A DNA stretch of 64,000 nt from Terebella lapidaria (lineage: Eukaryota; Annelida; Polychaeta; Terebellida; Terebellidae). Location: NCBI GenBank assembly GCA_949152475.1, contig OX424560.1, positions 24,553,106-24,617,105 of the forward strand. The letters are read 5' to 3'. This document shows, one piece after another, positions 12,880-24,400 of the stretch. Positions within the stretch are counted from its first letter, which is position 1. Every line of letters starts with the position of its first letter. A program made the translations under genes and the position numbers. Under the pieces are notes generated by a model. It saw only the letters and a program-made list of their open reading frames with translations. It was not told the DNA's origin and did no database searches.

Positions 12880-14280
12880 AATATTGCACATAATCCCTGT
12901 GTTACTTTCCCTTCGATTCGCCTAATGTACAGGCTCTGAAAACACATATTGTCCCTACTCAATGGCATTTGCCTTTTGCAACAAAACAGAATTCGTCCCT
13001 CGCCAGCTTGACTCCAATCACAAATGAAGCAGAAATCAAATATTGATTTCGCTCGACACCTTACATTCTGTAGCTGCAACAGTAATCATGGTAGGACCGC
13101 AGCAACTGATATTCTGGTCATTGATTTGCTTTGACAAGAACTGGGTCGAAAATTTACGTCCTAGGCAAAATAGGTTACACAGACAAATATTCCTAGGAAA
13201 TGTTGTCCAATGGGACAATAATCTCAGTAATAAATGTCCAATGGACCTAATTCCCTAGGAAAAACATGTCCAGGGACATATTTCTCCGACACTCATATCC
13301 AGGCAGATTATTCCCCCTAGGAATATATGTCCGGGGGACCTAAAATACATGGAATATATATTCCATTTACACCGGCATCAAGCTCATAAACCATCGATAA
13401 GCGTCTCCAGAATGCGAAGGTTGAACACCGTAACAGAACTGTGAATTAATCAGGATTTTGCCAAAGAAAAGAGAGGTAAAGTTATCGAAAGTTCGGTAAA
13501 TTTTGAATGTTTGTATGCGATAATAAAACTGTATGGTATTTTGAACTACTTTTCTTGATCTTTTATGTAAACGAAAATTGCTCTGTATTTTGCACCACAA
13601 AAATAAATCACAAGTCATAAGTAAACAAATTTAACAATTATAACAACTCTTGTACTTTCATCTCCATTGTATGGTTGTTATCTTCCTCAATAATTTCGTT
13701 TTATTTCTTCTCTTAAAAAATGTTGAGACATCAGTCATTCTACCCAGTGCTTCGCGAGCTACAGGAGGTTGATTATAGCAATGGTACTGGATATTATCAC
13801 AACTGTAATCAATCGATCGTGTCATCCATTTACAGCACTGCACCGACATGCACATATGAAGGCTCTCCACCAATTTATCATGCGTATCGACCACAGCAAT
13901 CACGCTACCAGCATGTAAAATCTAACGACCAGAATCACAAGAATGGTTCAGAATCCACAATCCTGTCTGATTTAGCAGATGCTTGTTTTCAAAGACCGAT
14001 TTAGCATTTTGTATGACAAGGTCAGCATACAGTCTGCCTTGAAGAAGCGTCGCCTTTTATCTGATGTTTGAATGACGTCTTGGAACTGTGATGCATACCA
14101 TGCGTTTGTGTTTAAAAGCCTCATTCTTTCTTTTTGGTGGCCCATGATAGCTCTCTATCGTGTATTTAGCTTTTGTAATCACGAGATACTTAACCATAAA
14201 TGGCAGCATCAGTTCAAAAATACTTCAGATCATGGCAGTCCTTAACATGGTTGTTATTTCTCTAGAAGATGGTTCAACTA
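12880..14280 (+). repeat. Array tail segment, copy 1
   Basis: It matches 53400-54480 in order: the AATGAAGCAGAAATCAAATA block, then CATAAACCATCGATAAGC, then the CCACAGCAATCACG block near 13890. It also matches part of 23741-24400. It follows unit B, as the other copies follow C and E. Plus-strand frames at 13720-14004 and 54069-54359 are both open over the paralogous part, but they are short and unrecognised. Confidence 0.7.
13150..13375. repeat. CCTAGG-rich insertion with diverged repeats
   Basis: CCTAGG occurs four times, usually within a TTCCTAGGAA-like palindrome, and is followed by TGTCC and GGGAC or GGACA half sites. The spacing is roughly 40-70 bp. The paralogous tails at about 24240 and 53640 go straight from the GACAAG/GACACTGG region to AGCTCAT without this block, so it is an insertion or local expansion in this copy. 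Confidence 0.6.
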
Positions 14281-16108
14281 CATCAAGCTGAAATTGTTGA
14301 CCTTGAAAATAAAATCACTGGTGCCCTGTGTATTAGAACAGGAGACAAGAAAAATCACATGCAATACCTTTATGTTAGAAAATGACCGAATGTATAAGAC
14401 AGTGAGAAAAAAGACTTACGCATCACCTGGACGGAGCACCAAACATAAATGGAATTGTGCGCCATTGAATCAATATCCCCTCAGATTCATACCCAAGTGC
14501 TGAAATACTACATTGAAGACCTGGACTACTAACACATACAATTTACACTTGTGTAGCCGATCGATTAAGCAGGAAGCCCCGTGACACATACATTAGCTAT
14601 GGACTATCATTGTCTTTCTGAGGGTTATGCATCTGGTACTGACAAAGGTCCTTTCCCTCGGGAAATGCTCTTGATATGTCCCAATCATCCTGAAATTTGG
14701 CGGGGTGATAACATGAAAATGGAGAAAAACTGTTATGATGTGTGTTGTGATATGTAGTGCGTGTGATTAAACTATGAATAACCCACATTGATATGATTAA
14801 ACTCAATGAACTCCCATGGTTCGACATATAGAATGTGTATTAGTGTACCTTTGTAATTATAAGAAACCACGATGCTACTTTTTAATTTCTCAACGTATCA
14901 TGTAATCAAACAATGTGTCTGTGTCATGCAATGAATATAAACAGGAGGAAACTAAATATCACTATGAAAATAGAGTAGCATAGTTATAATGAGAAATATT
15001 CCAGATTTTTTACACAAACCGGGCCAGGTTAACTCTCGGGTATATAACACGCTGCCGTTCCGCTTGGACGGCTTATTCTCGTCAACCACATCTTGTAATC
15101 ACTATTCGGCATGATAACACACACTGTACAAGACTAGGTCATCCATTACACTGCAATAACAACCGGTCTTCAAGAAATTCTTTCAAGTCGACAATTTCGT
15201 GTCAACGAATGTTGGCACGGATCGTTTCCTTGGAATGGAAATCAAATAAATCACCAGTAATTTCATACAGATCATTCAACCGCATTCAACGTTGTTTCCC
15301 CATAAGGTATGAATAATTCAACAACACAAAATGTCACAAGTCTCGCCTTTTCTTGCAATATTACATGTAAAACACCCAAAAACAAACCAATGACAGGCCC
15401 AAATGTTCCTTTTGCTTTCTCTATGTCGGTGCATGTCTAGTTTCACAGTGTTAGACGTTTCTCCAACATTTGATGCATAATCTAATTTTGTTTATATTTG
15501 GGAAATATTCCATCTGTTTGTGACCGGTTTGAATCCTCCAACAGTTTGCCCATTTGGCACATCAGGGACTGTCAATGTTAGAGACCGTCGGTAGAGCAAC
15601 CAAAATATCACTGATGCCACTGGTTCGTTCAGAATATATTCAATAAATCGTCCCAGGAGATGTCAACTGTGGGAGTTCTGCTTGATCGCTGAAAATAGTT
15701 TGCTTCAGCGTAAATCGATTACTGAAATATGTTCCCGAAAACTTCTTCGTTGGCTATAATGTTAAGTTTTATAAGTTTTATATTGGATTGACATGCAATC
15801 ACATTTTCTCCCATCCCTTATATGTGACATGCATTCTATATCCAACAAAATATTTCTTGTTATGATTGGCACAATGCTAGACCGATATAAAGCGCTAAGT
15901 ACATTGAAAAAAAAAGATATACCCAACCAGGCAAAGTATCATGTTCATCCACCATTAATAAACAGTATATAGCTTCTCATTCTTATACTCCCCTTCCGCT
16001 GTCTGGCAAGTTGCTTTGCAAATTTTTTAAGATCGACTGACATACATGTCCATGCCTAATAGACATGAACATTGAACCGGACATCAGTAGGTTTGACAAT
16101 CTCACCTC

Positions 16109-16678
16109 TTGTTCACTCAAATTCAATATGTGTATCGAAGACAGGGATCAATAAATCAGGCCTCATTTCATACAAGGCAACCACCTAGTAGTACCATGAA
16201 TGTCCGATACATAGATGATGTATTGTCGCTAAATAATCCCAAGTTTGGTGAATATTTGGATGTCATATATCCTAAGGAACTTGAAATTAAGGATACTACA
16301 GAATCCGCTAATTTTTCCAACTATCTAGACCTGAGGTTGGAGATTGATAATGATTCTAACCTGTCAACTAGATTATATGACAAACGTGATGATTTCAATT
16401 TTTCCATAGTCAATTTCCCTTTTCTAAGCAGCAACATTCCCATGTCACCGGCATATGGTGTGTTTGTTTCTCAACTTATACGCTATTCCAGAGCTAGTTG
16501 CAAATATGAGGACTTTGTCTATCGAAGTGCCCAGCTAGTCTCTAAACTGCTGCGACAAGGATATGTTTTACCAAGACTTATAGCTGCGTTTAAGAAATTC
16601 TATGGACGTCATCATGATCTGGTTGATAAATACAGCAAATCCATGTCTGCCATGCAACTAGATCTATTTTCATGTTAA
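16109..16678 (+). pseudogene. Reverse transcriptase C-terminal fragment (YIDD motif)
   Basis: The 189-codon frame carries RYIDDVLSLNN at residues 33-43; YIDD is the polymerase motif C with its two catalytic aspartates. Next come the conserved ELEIKDTT and YLDLRLEID blocks, LYDKRDDFNF, VNFPFLSSNIP, AYGVFVSQLIRYSRA and finally KFYGRHHDLVDKY, ending at a natural stop. These blocks are typical of a reverse transcriptase widespread in marine invertebrates and fish, probably Penelope-like or a close relation. The fingers and palm motifs A and B expected upstream are missing, and residues 1-29 do not fit the family, so the true homology starts near 16185. It is a 5'-truncated, dead copy with no endonuclease visible. 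It sits inside array unit C and is absent from the matching part of unit E. The family name is less certain than the reverse transcriptase assignment. Confidence 0.85.
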
Positions 16679-16830
16679 TTTGGGGGAATTCATGACGGGT
16701 GCCACTAGTGGGGCAGGAAATGCTCACTCTTTCCGGAACACCTGATTTCATGCTCACTCTTTCCGGAACACCTGATTTTTGGGGGTTCATGAGTTTCCCT
16801 GTCATTTTTGTTTTCTCTCACTTCGTATGC
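16679..16830 (+). repeat. 3' tail of the reverse transcriptase element with a 30-bp duplication
   Basis: Directly after the stop come GACGGGTGCCACTAGTGG and a TGCTCACTCTTTCCGGAACA block. That block occurs twice, at 16721 and 16751, with a 30-bp period. The arrangement (catalytic frame, then a CACTAGTGG and TCCGGAACACCTGA tail) matches what I know of this retroelement family in molluscs and other marine animals, and supports the insertion being the element's 3' part. Confidence 0.7.
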
Positions 16831-16859
16831 CTGATATGACTTTCTGTCCCCGGACCATG

Positions 16860-16925
16860 AGATTGGATAACGGACCCTGTTTTGTTTGCTCGGAATACTT
16901 AATATTGGGTATTGATTCCACGTCT
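16860..16925 (+). repeat. 66-bp block also found inverted at 3203-3268
   Basis: The sequence from AGATTGGATAACGGACCC to the CCACGTCT end matches the reverse complement of 3203-3268. It follows the reverse transcriptase tail and may be its distal part or a separate small repeat. Confidence 0.6.
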
Positions 16926-19900
16926 ACCACCAAGGTGATATCATTCATGGAGGAACTCACTTGGAACCATGATTGATCATAAATCAAATTTATTTAACAA
17001 CGGTCCCGGTCCATTGTCGAGTGACAATTTTGAATTTAGAAAGCACCTTCGAATGGAGAAAACTCCACCTACTATGTGCCGGTGATGGGGCTCGAACATG
17101 CTTCACCTACCGCCTCTGAGCTTCATTGCTTCAAGAGCCACCTGTCCTATCAACTCGGTCACAGAGACGTTTAATATGTGTATCGACGTTTCATCAGATC
17201 GTTTATGAGTCGCCCTTAGGCTTCAGACAAAGCCAATGTTTGACTTACTTGACACCTCACAGAGCTAGTAAACTTGAATTGGTAAACTTGAAGAGAGGAA
17301 CCGAGACATTCCCCAGCATCCACTCGGCTTCAGATAACATTTCCTGAAGTCTATTGTTCAAGAAAACAATAGAATTTCATTCCAATTCAGGAGTCAGGAG
17401 CAAAAATAAAGACATGGAACTAATTGGATTTTTGTAGGTGTGTATATTTTTATGAGTGAAGTGAAATGTGAAGGATATGACAAATATTAGAAAATCCTTG
17501 TCACTTAAGTTCAAGTGACAATATCCACAAGATGTTGATATATTAAACCAAAGTATGCATGCAAAGATGGGCACATCACTGCAGTCAAAGTATGTGTTAG
17601 TTATATACAGCCGACATAACCAAGACCATCACATTGAAATGTAATAACCCATATCAGTTAAATACAGGTCGAACCCAGGTGAAACAGGTACAATTTCAAC
17701 AACCAAGCCCACTACTGCAAAGATCAATCCTTGCTAGCCAATATATTATTAGAATTTACAAATAAATAACTGATGCCACATATTGTATGTACTCAGTATC
17801 ACTTTTTATTTTCACATACCAGTCGATCAATGAACAACGTATCGAGGTGAATATTTACGACCATACCCTGGATGTTGCCAACACCCTGGGGCTTTTCAGT
17901 GCATTCACAATTGTCTGCTAGATACGTTACATATCTGACTACTTGATTCTGAATGATTGGCGCTTGTGCATGTGGGATTCCACATAGTAATCCCTAGGAG
18001 ATATCAAAGCCTGCTAACACCTGTACCATGTCTCCAGTGCACCTTATGGGCCAATACAAATGGGTTAAAGTTTAGATGTCATGGAAATATGTCTGGGTTA
18101 TCAATCGTATCCCAATGTGACTGGGTATTTTTTTCTGGATTCAGTAATCATGATTGTATCATTTCAAAATTTACAGTTTATGAGGTACCGGAGGATGAAT
18201 TTTAGAGGGGCATACTGATAGCTTTGTTGCCTCATTGTCTTATGCAGTTGCATGCATTAATAGTGTCCCACTTCCATTCACGAGTAAAACCCACAGACTA
18301 AAGTACAACCACCGGGACTATAATGTAATTTGAAATTTGGGTTGTCCACCATATCGATCAAGTTCTCCATGTAATAAATATTCCCACTGTACATTTTCTT
18401 TGGCCATCCATTATAGCGTAATAACATCATGTGTTTTACGTGTTTCTTTTCATGTTGGCAGTTGTAAGTTACTGAAAGTTCATCTCAGCCACGTGTCGTT
18501 CGTAAAAAGAAGGCGTGAATAATGTAATGAAAGCAAGGGAAGTACTTCATGTTAACCTTCATCCAACAAAAATCCAAATAGAAAGAACATGTCACTTACA
18601 CAAGAACATTAAGCTTCGAACATTTTGTCTGTGGGGTAAAGCAACATATTTTGGAGCAACACGCACTAGGTAGGCTTGTCGGGACACATATTTTGACATA
18701 TACGATGGTCTCGATTTGTCAATTTCCTTTTGTTTGCTGATATTTGTTCACGAAGTTACCTGAGTAAATTTCTACCTAGCCCAGAAAATTAGAACAATCT
18801 AAGATGCCATCCACCGAATATGCAGAGATCACAGGTTAAGAAAGAAATACCCATAATTGACAACCATAAACTGTTGATATAATGGCATCAATTCCAGTGA
18901 TAATTTGGTATATACAAAACCCCATAATCGCTAAATATTTATATTAGTTTTCAAACTTATTCGAATGAATGAGACGTATTTTCAATGCTGGAGCTGCAGC
19001 TGGTTCAAATCACGTGTCTCTAAAGACCACTCCAGTCGGTTCTAAGAATTGATGCCCCATGTAGAGAGGAACTGATCAAGAACAAAATCCACAAGATAAT
19101 GCATAATATTTCGTTGAGTTTGCCTCACAATCCTGTTGAAATATTAATGATGAGTGTTTGCATACATGTACTGACGTTGGCTATTAGAAATGTTATATTT
19201 ATACTTTTATCATGTCAAGTTTGATTCTTCATGCTAATGAGCATATTTCCTGTTCAATAGGGCTTGTTTCAACGATTCTGAACAATGGTAACAGAGCACT
19301 TATACAACTCCAGATAATCAGACACGAAACCCACACGAAATCAGTACTAGATTATAACAATAGTGCATGTTGTAGGAAAACAAATAGTGGACCAGCCAAT
19401 TCACAACTTGCGGTGTATACAAGCCAACATGTCTAGCATTTACTAGAAACCTTCAATAGAGGATTGCCAATTGAAAACAGGGAGCTTTGTGGAACCAAGG
19501 GAGATATCAGCGATGACTAATACTGGAGGAACACGTAACTTTGCCTGTCCTTTGCTATTGAGAGCAGTTCTTCTTTAATACAGGTGACTTCTCGTCCCTG
19601 GATGTGATGGATGTGCCATAAACAAAGACAATTGCTTATCTAAGTATTGTTTCATTTTATTTCAATCATTCAACATTTCAGAAGTAGTGACATAATGTAC
19701 GGTGTTCTTGTCCTGAATATGAACAAAGAATGAGTATTATTCTCGTTGCTATTTTGCTAAACAAAAACATTAACTCAGGGATACCCATGCCAAAAAAATA
19801 GATTTCCAAATATTTTCCGTCTAACAGTACCTGGAACACTTCCGGTTTTATAAACGTTTGCCATCTTGACAACATTATCAGGGGACGCCCAATAGAGCAC

Positions 19901-20435
19901 CAAAGTGCAGCTTTCAACAAGGGTTCTGTCATGGCTGAGTTATTGAATTTATCCCAGACAAGTGTTGGCAGTTAAAAAGGCCCGTGGCTTGTGACAGGTG
20001 CTGACCACATAAAACATCTGACCAGCTCTAATGTCAGTACCGCCTTCAAACACAGAGCTTGGTCAGTGAATACCTGATATGCACCAGGGCGAGAATGGAT
20101 GATACATTGCAAAGAGGAGAGAAAATATGGCCACATGGTGTAATTTGTGTCAAACCCCAGAGTGTAATGGCCGAATTATTTGTTATTATGAGCTATGTGT
20201 GATATGACGTTTGATATTACATGCAATAAGCAACAGCGAGGCAGCAAAGAAATTTAATGAAAACTGATAATTTCAGCCATACTGATCCCCATGTTAATTT
20301 CAGTTCATGAAATTTAAACAATTTTTTTGCCATCGAAATGAAATGAGAAGAAATGAGAACACATCAGAATATGGAAAGTAGAGACAACCCCCTTTCAACA
20401 TTTTTATGTCAATCGTGAGGCATCGCTCCTTGTTA

Positions 20436-21297
20436 GGCCTGATAAAATTGATTTTCTGTTTCTCGTCCCCGCCCGCGTGTGTTCAAAAGCTGCCTCCCAG
20501 ATTTTGTTTACTTGCGATTCTCAAATGAAAATTAGGAAGTGTTCCCGCCCCTATGTTGAGGACCAAATCACAGCATGCAACTTAGGCATATATTTAACTC
20601 CCCTCCTTGTTTTCACTCACCGCCAAATAAGACAAAGACGCTACCAGTTTTCTAAAAGTTATTGCATGTGGAATAAAAAAAAGTTATATACATGCATGTA
20701 AAAATGTGTATAAACTAGTGATCATGAATTGATTCAAATTTCTATATTTTCTCATGTATACTTCAATAGATGTATTTAACTGATAGAACGGTTTTCCACA
20801 ATTACTGCTTATTGAGGCAACATATTATCAACTGACACTTTCTGGTAACAATACTACTAGTACACAGAATCACCCTGACTGAATTATTCTGTCTATGACG
20901 GATCACCAGTGGTGCCATGATGCCCAAGGACCTTCGAGCCCAAATGAATCAAGCCTTCGGAAATGAAGTCATTAATATCATGTCTCAAACATGATTTCAA
21001 TTCTAAAGCCTTGATTTATTAGGGCTTATATGTACTTGAATAAATCAAGCCTTTAGAAAAGAAATCATTAAAGTCATGTATTTACACATGAATTCAATGC
21101 CAAAGGCTTGATTTGTTTGCAAGTGTTTTTATTTCATACGTATGGAATGTCGTCCCGCCAAAAAAAAAGTGCCTCCCTATCCGATTTTCTCCTAAGCTGA
21201 GGACGGTATTTTTTGCAAATGAAAAAAATAAAATATTAAAAATAAAATGTTCCTCCCCACCCAATTTTGAGAAATATACGAGGACGAGAAACAGGCC
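20436..21297. mobile_element. 862-bp non-autonomous element with TTA duplication (Harbinger-like)
   Basis: The ends are GGCCTG at the left and CAGGCC at the right. Both are followed inward by TTTCTCGTCC (the left end has 16 extra bases in between). TTA flanks both sides (20433-20435 and 21298-21300). Unit A shows the empty site with a single TTA near 4960 (GGTGTTAGAGG). A 3-bp TTA duplication with GGCCTG-type termini is characteristic of PIF/Harbinger MITEs. No transposase frame is present. The interior holds two tandem foldbacks (20945-21113). Confidence 0.75.
20945..21113. repeat. Twin foldback repeats inside the TTA element
   Basis: Each foldback starts with AATCAAGCCTT and ends with a complement such as AAGGCTTGATT, with a short CATG-centred loop between. 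The second lies about 96 bp after the first, so a hairpin was duplicated in direct orientation. Confidence 0.65.
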
Positions 21298-21818
21298 TTA
21301 GGGGTTAATGCATGAAACATCTTGTAGAATATGTCCTACGATGCAGAACAGTGATTACCTGTTCCAAGAAGATAACGGAAAATAGTCTGACGCCTTAAAA
21401 AATGTAAACATCGACTGTACCTTTGGATTCTTGACAATTTCTTGTGGCGAATCTAGCAAATTTGTTATATGTAATCTGGTGTTGCTCTCGGAAACGAATT
21501 TGTCGGTTCAGCATGTTCATCATGTTTGTGGAGTATTCTGGACTTGTTACTTGTCAGCCACAATTGGCCGGAGATGTTATTATGTAGGACGTATGGTAAT
21601 TAGCTCATTCATTATTTGTCGAAATGATGTGGCTTTATCTCCCAAGATAATTCAATGTACGACGTGTAGTTTGGATAAAATTATGGTTGTCCAACCGTTT
21701 GCAAATATGATACAGTCATTCAGGCAGTTACGAGATTCAAGCAGTATCGAGAAATGTAAAGATTGGTACGGTGTTAAAAATAAGAATATCTATTGTATTC
21801 CAAACGTACTGATATTAC

Positions 21819-22024
21819 CACTGGGTGGGAGCTTGCCCATGATTCTTGACGAGTCAACTCGGTAAAAATCTTTCCTCGCAGGGGCATTGCTCGGCAAAAA
21901 TCTTTAATCACAGGGGCATCTGAAAGCCCATGGGACAAAAGATTTTTGCCGAGCAAAGCCCCTGCGAGGAAAGATTTTTACCGAGTTGACTCGTCAAGAA
22001 TCATGGGCAAGCTCCCACCCAGTG
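21819..22024. mobile_element. 206-bp foldback MITE with ATTAC duplication
   Basis: Two arms of about 86 bp are almost perfect inverted copies starting CACTGGGTGGGAGC, and the loop is only about 35 bp. The 5-bp direct repeat ATTAC flanks it (21814-21818 and 22025-22029). It is nested in the 2-kb TA element. CACTG ends with a 5-bp duplication loosely recall Transib, but the terminus does not match that family's usual heptamer, so the family is open. Confidence 0.8.
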
Positions 22025-22723
22025 ATTACGTTGAAACCATATTATTTGCGCTTTTATGGTGGAGAAAGAACACCATTACCGTATTTTCCTTACATGAGAT
22101 TCAAGGATGAGCATATAGCAGTCGCCTTATGTTTGTACCGCACAAACTGTCGTAAATCGGTCATGCTACGAAAGGCAGCTGAGAACATCCTAAAGCAATT
22201 GGATTCTTCTATATATTTATGTTTTATATGTATGGGGTATGTGTCGGGATTAAAATGGGAGAGTTTGAGATATCTACAGTATTTTATCAGTTAATGCTGA
22301 GTAAGAAACCTTTTGCAGAAATTCAGTCAGTTACGAGAAACGTCATTTTGGGGTGGTATCGTCGTACGCATATTATAGTTCGATGTGGATTTGTCAGCAG
22401 AGCTCCATATAAAAAATATATGATGAAATAAAAATAACATTCACGAATGTCGCGAGTGACACGTATAATTCTGTTATATGTCAAAATATAAATTTGTGGC
22501 ATTTATTTTATGTATAGCGAATTAATGATAATGATAATTCATTGAAACATTTTATACTATCACAAAGCTTGCATATGGCTTGAAAAGGTTATCAGTAGGA
22601 TGCTACAGAGTACAAAATGGAAACATCCATGGAAAATACACATATATCAGTTAGTAAATATTACCTAAATGTATAATAATGAAACGGGGCAGGTGGGGGT
22701 GCGATAGAGGGGGAAGGGGAAAC

Positions 22724-22744
22724 AGAGAGAGAGAGAGAGAGAGA
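22724..22744. repeat. (AG)n microsatellite
   Basis: Uninterrupted AG dinucleotides in a purine-rich stretch. Confidence 0.9.
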
Positions 22745-23740
22745 AAATGTTTGGCAGAAAATTGGAAAATCACCCAATATCCAGAAAATCAAAATCACGC
22801 AATTTGACGTTTTAAATCTCGTTTTTGGTACGCTCATAACAATAGGAGAGTAAAATGCAAGCTACAGTCATATTAGATATCTATGGCTACAGTGTTGTAT
22901 CAACGTCACTCACCCAATGATCCAAACGAAATTACATTAGAATGTCACATGTACAGTACATTGTGTATATATTTTGGACTTTATAAGCACGAGTTATTGG
23001 GTTAATATCCAAACTATGTATATTTGTTTTTATAGGAACACGAAAAACGTGTCAAAACGATTGTTAAATAATTTTCATCAATACATGTAATTAACATCGA
23101 ATAAACTATTCATTGTATTGTCGTTAACTGTGTTTCCAGTTCATGCTTGTGACACGTCGATTTCGTATGTCCATTCACATGTTTACTGAGACGGTGACGG
23201 CTGTTAATTTTCAAATAAACAGTTATCTTATGTACTGTTTATAGGCCTATGTTAACACATGCAACCCTTGCTTGGCCTGACAGCAACATTGAATTACGGC
23301 GGGTCGATAACCTTTCCGAAACACGGACCCGCGGCCGTGGGTATCGCGTACACGGCATTTACGTTTTCGAGTTTCTCGCCTTTTGCCCGTGATGTTGTTA
23401 ATCGGTGTGATATTTTTTGCATAAATCTTTATTACATGAAGCATTCCAATAGTTGTCATAATCTCTGCGCATACCAGTGCGATGGTCCCCTGTCGCTCAA
23501 ACTGTTCACAACATAACATCTCTCGATACTGCCGGAATTCTATCTAAACTACCCAAATTTCATTCATTAGATTATGGCCTACAGCTAAAAATACAATGAA
23601 AATATATTCGCACGATTTTCAGTTGTTAAATGGGCACAATATTTGCTATCCATCGCAGCAAAAATATCACAACAATCGACGATCATTATAAAGATATATG
23701 CACTTTTCCAAAATGTTTCTCGTAACTGCCTGAACGACTG

Positions 23741-24400
23741 TACCACTGGACAATTTCTTGAATCTCTGGAAAACCATGTATTTACCTTTCTATGGGTGAC
23801 AACATGAGCACAGAGGGGTGTTAGACATTTAAACAGCATTTTCAGGTCTAATTTATTATTGAGGAGAAACCGTCGACAGATTTTGAACTGTTATGCAGGT
23901 AATGTAAGTATCAATCCATCACCACCAATACAGCCAAATTTTGATGACTCAATGTACGACGTGTACTGACGTGAACTGTTATGCAAATGTCCCCTTCTCT
24001 GTGATTGCCAACATTGCCCAGTGCTTACCAAACATTGTGAGCTGCAAGAAAAAACGTATTATGGCATACTCTTATATGCATAATTCATTCTGCACTGATG
24101 TGGAGTCGGACTCCACTTTTCCCATCACAAATGAAGCAGATATTAAAAATCAAATCTGCCCGGCGTCGTACATATCATTGCTGCTACGATAATCATGACA
24201 GGACTGCAGCAACTGATTTTTTCGTTATTGATTCACGCTTTGACACTGGGTCGACGAAGCTCATAAACCACCGATAAGCATATCAGGAGGGGATGAACAC
24301 CATAACACAAATTACTGTGGATTAACAATGCCTTGAGGATAGTGAGAGACATTGAACATATTTTATATGAATTTCTGAAAATTACGAAATCTAATATTAT
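23741..24400 (+). repeat. Resumption of unit C and array tail copy 2
   Basis: TACCACTGG and the following CTTGAATCTCTGG match units A and B beyond the transposon. From about 24120 the ACAAATGAAGCAGA and CATAAACCACCGATAAGCAT blocks match the tails at 13020 and 53446. Confidence 0.65.
23902..23933 (-). mobile_element. Truncated retroposon 3' end, copy 2
   Basis: On the minus strand it reads …GGCTGTATTGGTGG…GATACTTACAT, extending the match to 51408-51612 for about 45 bp before diverging. Confidence 0.6.

Larger units (their letters stand above)
14290..21710 (+). repeat. Tandem array unit C
   Basis: It is collinear with unit A, more diverged than B is. Pairs are 14400-15380 with about 700-1700, 17640-18560 with 2100-2880, 18580-19680 with 2940-3960, 19680-20430 with 3960-4930, and 21300-21620 with 4960-5440. 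The 15400-16080 and 17160-17300 parts match unit E (50080-50800 and 51090-51190). It is interrupted by the reverse transcriptase fragment (about 16080-16980) and an 862-bp transposon (20436-21297). Beyond 21712 a 2-kb transposon splits it, and it resumes at 23741. Confidence 0.7.
21713..23740. mobile_element. 2,028-bp TA-flanked transposon, nested insert inside
   Basis: The inverted ends share CAGTCRTTCAGGCAGTTAC and continue to GAGA (about 23 bp). A TA flanks each side (21711-21712 and 23741-23742). Units A and B keep the empty site (…ATAATACCATTGG, …CATGATACCACTGG). CAGTC termini with a TA duplication fit the Tc1/mariner superfamily. I see no intact DDE transposase: internal frames are 60-144 codons and unrecognised. 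A third end-like sequence, CAGTCAGTTACGAGAAACG, lies inside at about 22323. A GC-rich pocket at 23270-23400 contrasts with the AT-rich surroundings. It contains the 206-bp element at 21819-22024. Confidence 0.75.
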
